The notes below the pieces were generated by a model. The model did not search any database, was not told where the DNA came from, and worked only from the letters and a program-made list of their open reading frames with translations. From contig OX419339.1 in NCBI GenBank assembly GCA_948470475.1, positions 15,697,363-15,761,362 of the forward strand: a stretch of DNA of 64,000 bases, in the 5' to 3' direction. Made by a program: the position numbers and the translations under genes. Shown one piece after another: positions 36,768 through 49,800 of this stretch. Position 1 is the stretch's first letter. Every line of letters begins with the position of its first letter. The stretch is from Galaxea fascicularis. Its lineage: Eukaryota > Cnidaria > Anthozoa > Scleractinia > Euphylliidae.

Positions 36768-37740
36768 TTGTTTTTAACAAAAAAAGTTTTGCGTGACGGT
36801 AGCTAGCCACCCTTCCCTCTCCCACTTACACGCCCCAGCTCGCCGGTTCAAGTCCGATAGGTTCCAATTTTTCTCTGTTTGTCGGCGGCATCCTTTGATC
36901 GTATTATGACGCCATTTGATGAGAAGATGTAAAATCTGGTCTTTGTGAGCCGATACCACTACTTGCCGCTTTGCAATCAGTCCTTAGAAAGAGATGAAGT
37001 TAACAAGATTCCTTTTCATTAGAATTACACTGCGATCCAAAACTACTTTCGAGTTGAAGCGAAACAACAGTGATTCCATTCCAGCTACATAACAAAATAC
37101 GCGGGGAAGGCAAAACATCTTCTAAGAAGAAGGATGCTTGGACAGGTAAAGAGTGTGGGACAAATCTCTAAACAGCCTTGTTAATCTTTCATTATCAACC
37201 GACCAAGGGGGACCTAAAGTGATTCCCAGGATTTCATCCGTTTTGTGAAAGGAGGAGAATACGAAATAACAGAACTTGACAAAACATAGGTATTTTATTT
37301 TCCACTTACTCCTATCATTCTAGCAAATATTTTTAACTCTCATAAACCAACTGAAGGGCTGCCTGCCAATATCAAAGCCCCAAGTGACTTCACATAAAAC
37401 GCCAGATTCTCCTGCTAAATTTCCTTGTATTTGGTTGAGAATCACAACCAGAATTTGATATTACATCAAAAGTCACCAAGGGCGTTATTCTGCACACCCC
37501 TTCAATTAATCTGCATAACCTTTTGCCTCGTACAAGGGCTCAAAGAAGTGTACGTGGACTCTTTCACACCTCCTTTCCATTAAATCCTCTCTCCTATCCA
37601 TTCTAACTATTTACTCACGACGTGTTAACTTCTTTTACTTACCCCACTCTGAAAACCTAGAGCAAGAAACCTTGGGCCCCAACTCCCTTAACTTCATCAC
37701 TATTTTCAATGGTACAAGGTAACTTATTTTTATAAAGAGC

Positions 37741-37993
37741 GCCGATTTACACGACAGCAAATCTTTGGCACGGCTCGGATAAAATCGTAGGCGTACCAAA
37801 AAAAAACAGGGTTCGGCACGGATTAACTTTGTTGTGCAAACAACTTTGCCCCATCTGTGCCATGCCAAAATTTCACCCGTGGTCTTACCGGCTGGATAGG
37901 TTGTCCGAGCACGGGTAGATTTTGGCTTGACACGGATGCGTACCATTCTTATCCGAGCCGTGCAGAAAATTTCCTGTCGTGTAAATTGGCCTT
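37741..37993. mobile_element. MITE with GCCGATTTACACGACAG ends
   Basis: Left GCCGATTTACACGACAG and right CTGTCGTGTAAATTGGC are inverted ends, and inner arms pair through CACGGCTCGGATAA / TTATCCGAGCCGTG. It carries a 103-aa minus ORF that is an artefact of the repeat. Confidence 0.75.
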
Positions 37994-38943
37994 TAAATTC
38001 TTACAACAAAAGTGATGAAATTTGGCTTTCATAGTTCTTTAAATATGGTAATTTCACTTCAAGAAGATGTCAGCTATAAGATAACTGACTTTTCAATGTA
38101 TTATTCAGTTCAAGCACAATCTTAAATAAAGTAATGATGAACAAGAGCAAGGAACATCCTGCTGAATTCTTAGTACTGGTATGATATGAGCTTCTATAAA
38201 CATCCCATCAACCATATATTGAAGCAACAAGTTTGTGTTTTGCCTTGAAACAAATAAGAGAATGGCGAGTTTATTACGATCTTTTGAATGTAAAGTTCAA
38301 GAACGTTGGATCTAGAAAATTGAACACTTCATATTTACAGTTTGAAAATCGAACCAAATAATTAATCAAGACTTATGACTCTATATACTATCAAAAAGCA
38401 GCAGCCAAACCTGTACAATTTTTCTGAAACGTTCTTTGGCCAAGGTCTAAAATTAGTCAAGAATTAATCCCACATGAGATGCTCTAATCAAAGCTTTAAC
38501 AGCAAGATTTGTCTATTAGTTAGTTAAACACGGTTAAAATGATGAGCCCCACTTCTTTCCCTTCTTTCCAAGCTACACATCTACAATAAATTATTAAAGT
38601 GCACAATGTGTAGGGTTCTTTCATTAACGATCACACGAGAGACCGTGTTAGCCTAACATAGGCCCGCAATGTCCGCTAAGATTGGGAGAGTTTTGAGTAT
38701 GCAGATGAAAACTCAGAACTGCACGAGTTTTGAATTAACCAACTGCTGATCAAAAAGCCAAATGCCTCTGGGTACAATAAGGGCTACTCACAGAATTCAT
38801 GTCCTATGTACCTATGCTTTATGTAGAGGAGTGAGAAGAAAACTATGAGTAAATTGTGTAAATTCCTGCATTAACTTCTCAAGCTGCCATCCACATGGCA
38901 AACGACTTTCACAAGGATTTATAGGGATTTACTTCTTACCACC

Positions 38944-38949
38944 TTTATT
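38944..38949 (-). terminator. Candidate polyadenylation signal of the PX coiled-coil gene
   Basis: The first AATAAA on the minus strand after the stop codon (39317) is here, about 370 nt downstream. A hexamer alone is weak evidence. Confidence 0.3.
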
Positions 38950-39316
38950 GTAAGAAATGGCAGACTACTTATGGCCTTAAGACACCTTTGCATTCCATAA
39001 TGAATTATTTTTACTGAAATTATTGAGGAATTATCCACCTAAGAGGTACTAAATGCTTTATCAAAGCAATAATCAGTTATTGAAACCCATAACCACCTTA
39101 ATAAAGGCAGATTAATATATATATTCACAATTTACAGTATAACTACACAACATAATCTTTTGTTAGCCCCGCTAACACCATGAGAAGATTTGTCCCAATA
39201 ATAATAGTTTTTTCAGGCAAGGTACATGTAGCATTTCATAGTCAAGATACCTATGCCGATCATGAATAAAAAAAAATAAAACCCATAAAATTTGAATTTG
39301 AAGAAGACATTCTACA

Positions 39317-40698
39317 TTAATCCTCATCTTCCAGGTCAGGTGTAGAAGATGCAGTGGATAGTTCACGTGATAGCCAACTAGGCCAGTGCTCTATTGAAAT
39401 TCCATGGTTTTGCACTTGTTCAAAAAGTTTCTGAAAGAAAAGAAATCAAAACACAAACTCAGCTTGACCTAAGAAGGTGCTGGTGGTGAATTTTAATATT
39501 AGACACGACTCTCACTACGTTCTGCAAACGAAACCTTTAAGTGAAAACTCTCATAAAAATTAATGCATATTACTGATGAGTGAGTGCAAAACTCCTATGG
39601 TTCGATGGGTTTAGCTGCAAAAGATAACTCTAATGTTTGAGTGTACAAGTTGGAGACGTTTCTTATGCTATGAAATGTGGAAATCACAAATAGTGAGTAT
39701 TACTTTTTCACAACCTAGATGTGTGCACATATCAGTGACAAAAAGCAGTTCAGTGGTGGATTCAGATCTCTGTGCCAGCATAACACAAGGTTCCCTCTCC
39801 TGCTGAAAAATCCAGGTATTCTTCTTTTGTGCTCATTCTATGAGGACTTATCCCCCCTTATAGATTTGCTTTAATCAACATGTATTAAACTATTTATTTT
39901 CTGCCATCATGTATCATGATCAGTGATTGGTAACTGGAGTGTCTCCAAACTTAAACTTAAACAAAGCAACCACTGAGCTTCCTTACTTGTGGCTTCAAGT
40001 GATTTATGTGGTCCACCCTGTATCCACATACAGCCATATTGAGTTTGACACCAATCACAAGAGAGTAGAAGTATTTCTAGCAACGAGGAGATAAAACATT
40101 ACTCAAGTCAACAGCAGGCTTGATGGAATTGCAGAGTCTATGTTCAGAATCTTTTAGTGTTTCATTGTCTGGTTTATAAGCTCTACGAGAAAGGCCAATG
40201 TATTATCAACCACACCATTCCTTGAAAAATAAAGGTAAATACTCCAAGACACTACATGGGAGTAATCATGATACATTGTATTGTGTTTCCAAAGCATCCA
40301 CACACACACACACACAAAATAATATTGGCTGGGAGTGATCCATCAAGTAAAACAATGGAAGCAGGCACCTCACTCATCATGCAGTCTAATAAAAATTTCG
40401 AAACTCAGGGGCTAACAAACTTACATTGTAGTGTGAGACGAGATGAATTTGCAGCCTACTGCTTTAACCCTTTAAGCCCTGACATCAACATGCATATTCT
40501 CCTAACTGGTCTTCTCATATTTCGTATGCTACTAGTTCAGAGAATTTGGTTAAACATCAAGGCATTTCATGTTTGATAATCATTTCCTTTTCTAACAAGC
40601 TGTGTGTTGGCTGAAATGGTGATACCGTGAGGAGAAAGTAGACTCTGGTCATTGTTAAGGCTTAACTCTTTCCCTCCTGTGAGTGCCAAATGGCACTG

Positions 40699-40744
<46 letters not shown>

Positions 40745-40830
40745 AGAACCCTTAGGGGTGAAAGGGTTAACCACATCTTCACCCAAAAACTATGTCCCCA
40801 TTAACCCTTTCCCTCCTGAGAGTGCCAAAT

Positions 40831-40883
<53 letters not shown>

Positions 40884-43800
40884 AGAACCCCTTAGGAGGG
40901 AAAGGGTTAAAGCTAGGGTTAAAGTACTTGCAACAACAACAGCAGAGATGACATACCTCCTCAGTTGTAACAGCATATCTCTGAAGGTCATTAAATTTGA
41001 CATGGAGCTCTGATATGTAATCATTCTGTCTCTTAAGTAAAAAATAAAGTCAACAAGTTAATACTAACGCTCACGCAGTTTGTTCAGGTGTATTTATTTT
41101 AACAACTTTGAGCTATTTAATAATAACAATTTAATTGTTATAATCATGGTGACGATGATGACGACAACGTCAGTGATGATGATGATGATGATGATGATAC
41201 CTGAGAAGAATAGATAACAATACTAACAGAAAGTAGACAGGAAACTGAGTACATTGTACCTAATCAGAAAATGTCAGAAGTGGATTCTGTCACAAAAAGC
41301 ACAAATTTTAAACAAATTTTAATGAATTCTCAGATTTTTTGTACTATACAACAGTAATAATTCTTGACGTAAATTTGAATTGTATATAGTTATTATTATT
41401 TAAGCTCCTCATTAAGGTTCGTTATCTATAATAATTATTTTAATCATTGTACATGTGTTAGTTTTTAACTATACTTGATCACTAAAAAGCCTCTAATGGG
41501 GATGTGTTTGATAAAATGTATGTAACTATGTAATGCATACACCTGCTTAAGCCTGGTTTCCATATAAACTTAACAGTCTGCAATCAGTCTGTGACAGGAT
41601 TGGAAGTGGTCTGTGTCAGACATATCCCATGTGATCCCAGACACAACAGACACATGACCCCATTTGCAATCACAGTCATAGCACTCAAGCATACCTCCAT
41701 CTATGTTTGACTTTAATTTGGTGCAAAAAGAGCATTATCATAAGCATTCTTCTGAAGTCTGATTGGATACATGGCACATGTTTTAATGTAAACGATAGTG
41801 CATTGCTGATAGGCCGTAGATTGTCCCAGACAAATATTTTCATAAAAAAATTATCAAGGTTAGGCACGTTGTAATGGTCAGGAAAGTAGAACTAGACTCA
41901 ACTCTTCCGATCACGCAGACATTACTCTGCCAACCACTGCAGACACCAGGGACAAAATATAATGCGTCCATGGTGTGATGCAGACCAATAATTGCAGACT
42001 ATTTAATAAGTTCATGATGGAAACCAGGCTTTACTGGTGGTAAAAAATGGAATTACGAATAAAGAGTTCATTATTCCTTGAGGCTAAAAAATATTAAAGC
42101 TTGAACATTTAATACTTGCTCATGAGCTGCACTCAGTTGCTTTTAAAGTTCTTGATCGTGCTACACTCTCAAACAAGCTCATTACAACTTTATCTGTAGC
42201 ATGGTTTTCAATTTCAGCCAGTGCTCAATGCAAGTCACTGGCTACTTTAAGTGTTTGCGCCGGATGCTTTGGCATAAACCTCAGCGCCGCCGCACTGTGC
42301 TGCTATCACGGCGCAGTAGTCCTCTGGGTGCTCCTGAATATCCTCCTGCTACTTTTTTTCCTTTTGAAACCCATGCTGTAGGCAAGTCTACAAAATGCAT
42401 TTCAAGGCTCTATGGCCAATTAAAATACTATTTACAAGAATATGCGAGTATACCTTTATTCCATCTTGGTATTTGTTCTGTAGATCAGACATTTGTGTCC
42501 TTAGTAGCTCAGCCTCTTGGATTCTGGTCTGTCAATGAGATAAACACAACCTAGTTTATCTCTAGTCAGCACATAATTTCTTGTTAAATTCTCAGTATTT
42601 CCTTGCATTTAGTAAATTGGGAATGAATTAGTTCTCCTTAACCTTTCTTTCTTTCATTCATAGCCATTTTCAGATATGTTATTTAAAATCAATTACTGTA
42701 ATAGTCTTTCTTTTTTTACCTTTAAAACCTGGTTCACGTGTGTGACGCAAATGGATGCACAAGGTAAGAGATGCAAGCGCAGTCGAAGTCTTTATTCAAG
42801 ATCGCAAACGAGGCTGACATATATACCTTGCGTTTGCATTTGCATTTGCATTTGTGTTGCCCCGGTTGACATGTGTGAAGTGCAAACACAAGCACAAATC
42901 CAAGTGCAAGAAAATGAAGAATTGTCCATTTCTTACATTGGCGCTTGCGCTTGTATTTGCACTTGTGTTATGGTAGTTCACACATATATTTCCTTGCGTT
43001 TGCATTTCTGTCACATGTGTGAACCAGGCTTAAGAGTCACTGAAAACAGATCAATTTAAAAGCTCTGATGGTTCTACAAATATGAATAAAGTGGCTGGGA
43101 AGAAGTAAACTTCCACTGACTGCAAATTTAACTCGCCTTTGCATTTATTATGATATATATCAACAGACAATGGAGAAATATGTTCTTTCATGGTTCTATA
43201 GTGCTCATGTAAATAGAATAACTCCTGTGTTACCTTAACGAGGAAGTCTGCTCTGGAATTCTCAGTCTTGAGGTCTTCTACTTCTTTTCTGTACATCTAT
43301 AGGAGATTACAGTTGCTTTATGTAATTCTACTTCCAGCCATAGCCTCATCAATGGGATGTAAAGGTAAAGGTACACCTTATTTAACGTCGGAAGTTCCTT
43401 TACTCTCAAGGGAATATTCTCCCAGGAAGCCGACGGTGCGCTCATTTTACCCCCCTCTTTCCATCAGTGCTCTGTTTTAAGGGTATTTAGAGCTACTTAA
43501 GCTAAACTGAAAGGAAAGATTTCAAGACAAGGATGTGCGCACTAACCGACTGTGCCACCCTAGCTCCTTATGATGTCTTGTGAGTATGACAAACAAATAG
43601 ATGACATGGTTCACTGGCCGCCAACAAAGGTATGACCTGTTTCAGTGTTATGAAAGGTTTTGTTACACCGTATCTACCTCACCATTCACAATTCTCACTA
43701 TCATACTCAACCTCAGCCAATAATAATTATTTACATGTACTATCATGAAGTTTGCATCATATACACTGTACCAGTATGATTGTATTTCAGTAATGATTAA

Positions 43801-46800
43801 GCTATAAGTTTATTGTTTTATTACAAGGTGAATTAGCTTTTCAATTCATATTGTGTGTTTCCAGAAAATATCCATACCTCCACCATGGAGAGAATTGGAA
43901 ATTCTGGAGGGGTGGGGGTCAAAGCCCCAGGAGATTCCGGAGGGGAGGGAGGGTGATCAGTGGAATTAATTTTCCAGAGGGTCAAATTCGATCCTTCGTA
44001 TCCTTTCTGACCTCGTATGTCAAAATTTCTAAAAATTAGCAACTCACCGAATATTTGGACCTTTCTTTGGAATATAAAGTAGTTTGACTGTTTTATGATC
44101 AATTGTCTTACATTGAAACAGGTATTCCTTTCCCAAAAAGTGCTTCAGAAGACCTGAAATGAGGACTTCTTCATTACATCCATGTTTTACGTAAACATTG
44201 CCGCCATTACTTGTCACCAGTCTTCCCCGAGGCAACAATGCACAGGAGCGGTTACATTTTATGCTCTGTGTCGGCGACACCATCTAGGGGGGTGGCATTA
44301 AATTTACCTTGGTAAATCAGGTTAAACATCAGTTACAAGTTATACAGTAAACACCCGCATATAAGAACAAATGGATTAAGAACACCAGGCTGAAATTTGG
44401 CCAATAAAGCCCCATTTTTATAAGAACAAGATCAGCCTGAAAATTGTAACATGTTCTTATAATATGGAAAGTGTCATAATTACAAAACATGTAAGTTTAT
44501 TTTTGCTGTCAGATAGCTATAATCAAATTATAATCAAATTACAAAATAATTATTTATTTAATTTTCCTAAAATATACTAACAACATGTTTTGGATAGTAT
44601 CACTAAGTAAAATTTAAGAACATTTTAAGAACATTTTGAGGCTGATTTGTCACCAAGCACCCGATAAATAAGAACTCAACCAGCCTGAACTCCAAAATCG
44701 TGTGTTCTTATATGTGGGTGTTTACTGTATTGAGATGACAACCGGTCCTTTGAATTTTCTTGAGTGTCTGGTGAATGGCTTCCTTACATATTTATCACAT
44801 CGAGGTTGAGCTTTGTTAAAGCCCTAACTTGCTTCTTTGCAAATACATGAGATGGCATCCATTTCTTTACCAGGGTTCAATCTTTCTTGGATCGTTTTCC
44901 AAAATAAAAAATTAAAAAATCCACAAATAACCAGAAAACTGTGACATCATATTTATTTAAACGATAAGTACTGGTGACTAGTTTACTTTGATACGCTTGG
45001 AAGTTTCGAAGTTTATCGGCAAGCAATCGCTTTATTCAGAGAAAAATGTTCTTTTGCCAGGAGCTGGTGTACATTCAAACGAATTTAGAAACCTAAGCAT
45101 GCATTTTCTATGGCTGCTTCTTTTCATTTCCATTAAGTTTGTCACTTTCTTGTGAATGCAACATCAACTATGAACAAATTATGAACTCTTGCAACAACAA
45201 ACACTACGCATATGGTCCTTGGAGGCATCTCACATTTGAAAGAAACAATTTACATATCAACGCAATTTGACAGTTACCTGATGTCTGCTTTGCTAAAAGA
45301 AAAACGCCCTATATCGTCTTTCAAGCAGGTAACAATCGAGCGCTTAAGATAGAATTATACTTACAATGTGTAAATTATAATAAAAATGCTTTAATTTGAG
45401 AGTGTTTTGTTAGCTTTAATGCTATTCAGTCATGAAAACGAACTTTTCCGGAGGGGGTGGGTGTTTGTCATATTTTGGAAAATCTAGGGGGTGGGGCTTA
45501 GCATCTACTTGAAAAAAAAATGGAAAATCCAGGGAGGTGGGGGGGGGGGGTCCTAAAGGAAATTCCCTCCATGGTAAGGGTATGGATATTTTCTTGAAAC
45601 ACACATTACGTAACTAACCAGCACGTAAGTAAGCAGTATAACTACATACCTTGCTTATGTTGTATGCCAAAAGGAAATTCAGGTTAAAATGAATTCAAAC
45701 TAGTTTGATTCTCTATTTCCTTTGTCTGCTAACACTGATAATTCATGATCTTTAACCTGAATTCCATTTTGACCTACAGTGTTCACTATTTTAATTAGCA
45801 CAACAACAAAGATGTGAAGACAGATATCATTCAGCTCTACCTCCAATGAACTTCTGTGAATTTTTTCCAGTTGACTTCTTGATTCATTGAGTTGCTTAAA
45901 TAAAAAATCAGACAAACAACAACTTCAAGCTTTAATGCTGAATGACAAAGGAAATTTGAGGGCCACTTTACTTTGGCCTGGGCCACCACGAATTCAAGGA
46001 TACTGGCCAAGGTGGTGACCAATAACTAAAGTTAACTTTAAGTCCTAGCCCTGCCAGTCATTTACTGGCCGTCATCAAAGTAATAATAGATCAGGCACTA
46101 CTCCTTTAAGATGATTGATTGCACGTCAGACCAAATTTCTTTAATTCTTCCATGACATCAATACTCCTAAAGGTTTTTTACCCTATTTGAAGCACTGAAT
46201 GACAACCCTTGTGATATGATGTCAAAATGCTACAAACAATTTATTATTATTAAAATGTAAAAGCGTTCTCTGGTTAAAAAAGTTAAAAACAGTCATAAGC
46301 TTTCGGCTATCAGTCTATAGCCTTTAACGAATGCATTCGCATTCGTTATAGGCTATAGACTGATAGCCGAAAGCTTATGACTGTTTTTAACTTTTTTAAC
46401 CAGAGAACGCTTTTACATTTTAATATGTCTTATCCTGGTTACAGTTCTATTTTTAATTTATTATTAATTCATTTTGACCTGCATCTGACAAGTTTCTCCC
46501 AACCACAGTACAACATTCCCAGAAGAATTCTGGCATTCAAGCTTGTTTGTTTCATCCAATGGGAAAACGTAAATAACATTAATTGATATATACCATCTTA
46601 AGCTGAACTGCTTGATCTGAGATCCCATCATTTGCATCCACCTCTGATAATCAAAACAAAATTAATAAGACCTAACAATATATTGATCTCTCCTGATAAC
46701 TATGGGCAGCTGAGCTTGCATTCACAATTTTTAACACACATCTAGCCAAAAAATCAATGATAATGAATTTTATTCTTGTTTACAGTTAAATATTTCACTG

Positions 46801-49800
46801 ATCACTGACTAAAGGTGCACATTTCAATATTTTACTATAATTAAACTGTACATTTGGCTTAGTTGGTAATGCAGATCATATAAGAGCTATGGTTTTCAAT
46901 GAGAATCAGAGTTGGTGGCAAAAGTTTAGGAGTAGGCAGAGAAGGTAACTTTGTTCCATGTTCTTCATAACATCTGAGGTAAGTTCTATTCAAAGTGGGC
47001 GACAAAATCATGTGAAGTGGACAGCGAGTTTTGCCGACCACTGGCCCTTATTGAAAACACTGTATAATATCTGCTCTTTGCATTTGCACTGCATTGCTAG
47101 CCCTAGTAAAGGCGACATATTTAGAACAATCCAAACAGCTGGATGAATGATAAGTGAAGGTTCTCACTAAAGGCTGTTATATTAAAAAGGCAGTACAGTG
47201 GCAACCAGCTGTTACAACCAGTACAGGGTGTATGTATGTAGTAGCTAATTAATTAACATATGCATCTGAAAATGTGAAGCTTGTAGGATGTGGCTTCAAG
47301 TGACAAGAATACCACACAAATTAGTGTGTTAGGTATGCTGAAAGCCACTCATAGGGCAGTATGGCCATGTGGTAGCAGGCATTACCCCTTAAATCTACCA
47401 AGTAAAGTTTAAGCCTGAGCATTAGCAGCCATGGACAGCTGTTTCGGCCTTGTTAGGCCTAATCAGCATGGCATAGCTAATACCCAGGCTCAAGAACCCA
47501 CATGAATAAAACAAGTGATGAAAATGTGAAGCTTGTGGGATGTGGCTTCAAGTGACTGCTGCCACGTGGCCTTAGTGCCCAATGAGTGGCTTTCAGCTTA
47601 CCCACACACATTAATTTGTGTGGTATTCTTGCCACTCAAAGCCACGTCCCACAAGCTTCACATTTTCATCGCTTGGGTTCTTAAGCCTGGGTATTAGCTA
47701 TGCCATGCTGATTGGGCCTAATAAGGCCGAAACAGCTGTCCATGGCTGCTAATGCTCGAGCTTAAACTTTATTTGGTACATTTAAGGGGTAATGCCTGCT
47801 ACCATGTGGCCTTAGTGCTCAAAGAGTGGCTTTCAGCTTACCTAAACACATTAGTTTATGTGGTATTCTTAACATATGCATCTGTTTGGAGGTTGAAAAT
47901 GACCATAACTACAGACCTACAGCATAGGAGAGAAGTCACTACCACATTTCATTGTACAATGACTACATGCACCTCTAGATGTTAACCTGTGAGGCTGAAT
48001 TCACCAAAACTTAATGGTAGCTTCTTAAACTCAGAAAAGGCTCAGGTGTTTAACTAAGGTTTCAAAGGTTTCTGTTGCCTACCCTGCATCTGAATTAATG
48101 CATGAATGATTACCAATCCAATAAGTAAATGAAATAAGTAGACAAAAGAAATCTTTCACTGCAAAAGGAATTTCTTCTTCCACCTACCAAGTTTCCGTCC
48201 GCCAATCTCAACTTGGACCTTGGATAGCTGACCCAAAGCTGTCACAATGGAGTCAATTCTTTGGTTTACTGCCTCTTGTGAGTGGTTATAAGTTTCTATT
48301 TGTCTGTTAACATCTACCTCCTTCTTTTGTTTTTCAATCACCCTTGCTGCCTGTACTGATGCTCGTTCAGCTCTCATTTCCTCTTTCAAGGCCTCCAGCT
48401 CCTCTTTAGCTTTTCTCTCATTCTCTAATGCAATGGTAAGTTGATCTGTCAGGCTCTGTGAGGTGGGAAAACATAAACTAATGATAAATGGATTACTAGC
48501 TTCGGTGATATGGTCAATCCACTCTTTAATGTGGACAATACACTGAGAAGAGAATCTTTCCGATACTGACCATCATTATTTTACTTTTTGCTAATAAAAG
48601 TTCCTTTAAGAAAGATATCTATCAGTTCTTGTTGGTCCAAGAGACTGTTAGAAAGTTGTTGAATTGTATCATCAGTGTTGTAATAATAACTGAGCCCCTT
48701 TAAGTATGTGACCAATTACATCAGATTCAAGAACTGTCCATGAAAAAAAAGGAAAGCAGGGAAGCATTACAAGTAGATAAAAACTCAAAAGATACAGTGT
48801 AAGCCAACCTTGGTGACCTCTTCAACGTCACTCTGCTGTTTCTTAAGATGGTTAGAAAGATCCTGATTGTCATCCTTATGATACTTGACTTGTGCCAATT
48901 CTATCTTGACAGAATTGAACTCAGCACTCTGGTCCCGAAACTGTTGTCGTAAATCTGCCAGTTGCCTTTCCAGGGATTGACAATAATCCTAGAAGAAAAA
49001 AAATAATCAGAAATACAAATCTGGACATAAACATCTTGCATTGCAAATACATACACAGATTTAAATTTGACATGTTCATTGTGTCCAACCAAATCAGATT
49101 AGAAGATCAAATACATAGTCTAGCCACTTTATTCTCCTTCACTGCTGTTGTCATTATTCAATGGTTAGGTAATTCATATGAAGGTCTCAGCATTTCTCTA
49201 ATCACGCCATGTAATTTTCCCAAAATGTCTTACTTGCTTAAGGGGAGACTAACTTAACTACAGGCTGACTTAGCGTTGTTGCCAAAGGATTTTTACGGAT
49301 TGTATTATTTTGTAAAACAATGTTTTTTCAGTGTTTTTGCCACTGTATTGATGAAATGTGTGAAATTTATAAATTGTTATGCACATGCGCAACTTGCCCC
49401 AGGCCCCAACTGCATTTTAGAGGGAAAAATCCCAAAACAGGGCTCGAGACTAACTTTTCAGCTTACTAGCCCAGTGGCTAGTGCACACATTTGATTCACT
49501 AGCCAAAACAAATTTTTCACCAGCCAGACTTGTTTCTTAGTTATCTTATTTTTCATCCTGTCAAGCAGTTTCAGTGCCCTTTTTTCCAACCACAATACTG
49601 ATGTAAAAGAATTGATTATAAGTTTATTAGAATATAGGTTTCTTTTATGTTTGAAAGTGTTATGATGAGTGTATAAACATAGCAATTTAAACACAAAAAT
49701 TTTAATTTTAAAGCTATTGAACTAGAAATATGTCAAATAAATGCCAACATCAAAACTTTGCAGCTAGCGGCCAAAAAACATTGATTTTCCTTTCTTTTTT

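Larger units (their letters stand above)
43851..45606. mobile_element. Composite element bounded by inverted TGTGTGTTT-AGAAAATATCC repeats
   Basis: The left 43853 end reads TGTGTGTTTCCAGAAAATAT, then CCATACCTCCACCATGGAG. The right end read inward on the minus strand reads TGTGTGTTTCAAGAAAATAT, then CCATACCCTTACCATGGAG. G-rich tracts follow each. The 1.75-kb interior holds a 79-codon minus ORF (44044-44283) and a separate TA-flanked MITE. No target duplication is clear, so two independent MITE copies in opposite orientation remain possible. Confidence 0.5.

Noticed and set aside
42676..43059. 127-aa Cys-rich plus ORF resembling a secreted peptide
   Set aside because: The Cys/Ile pattern comes from GCATTTGCATTTG repeats in a TAA-flanked MITE.
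47253..47884. CRISPR-like repeat spacing
   Set aside because: The repeats are inverted arms of a foldback element in a eukaryotic intron, not regularly spaced direct repeats.
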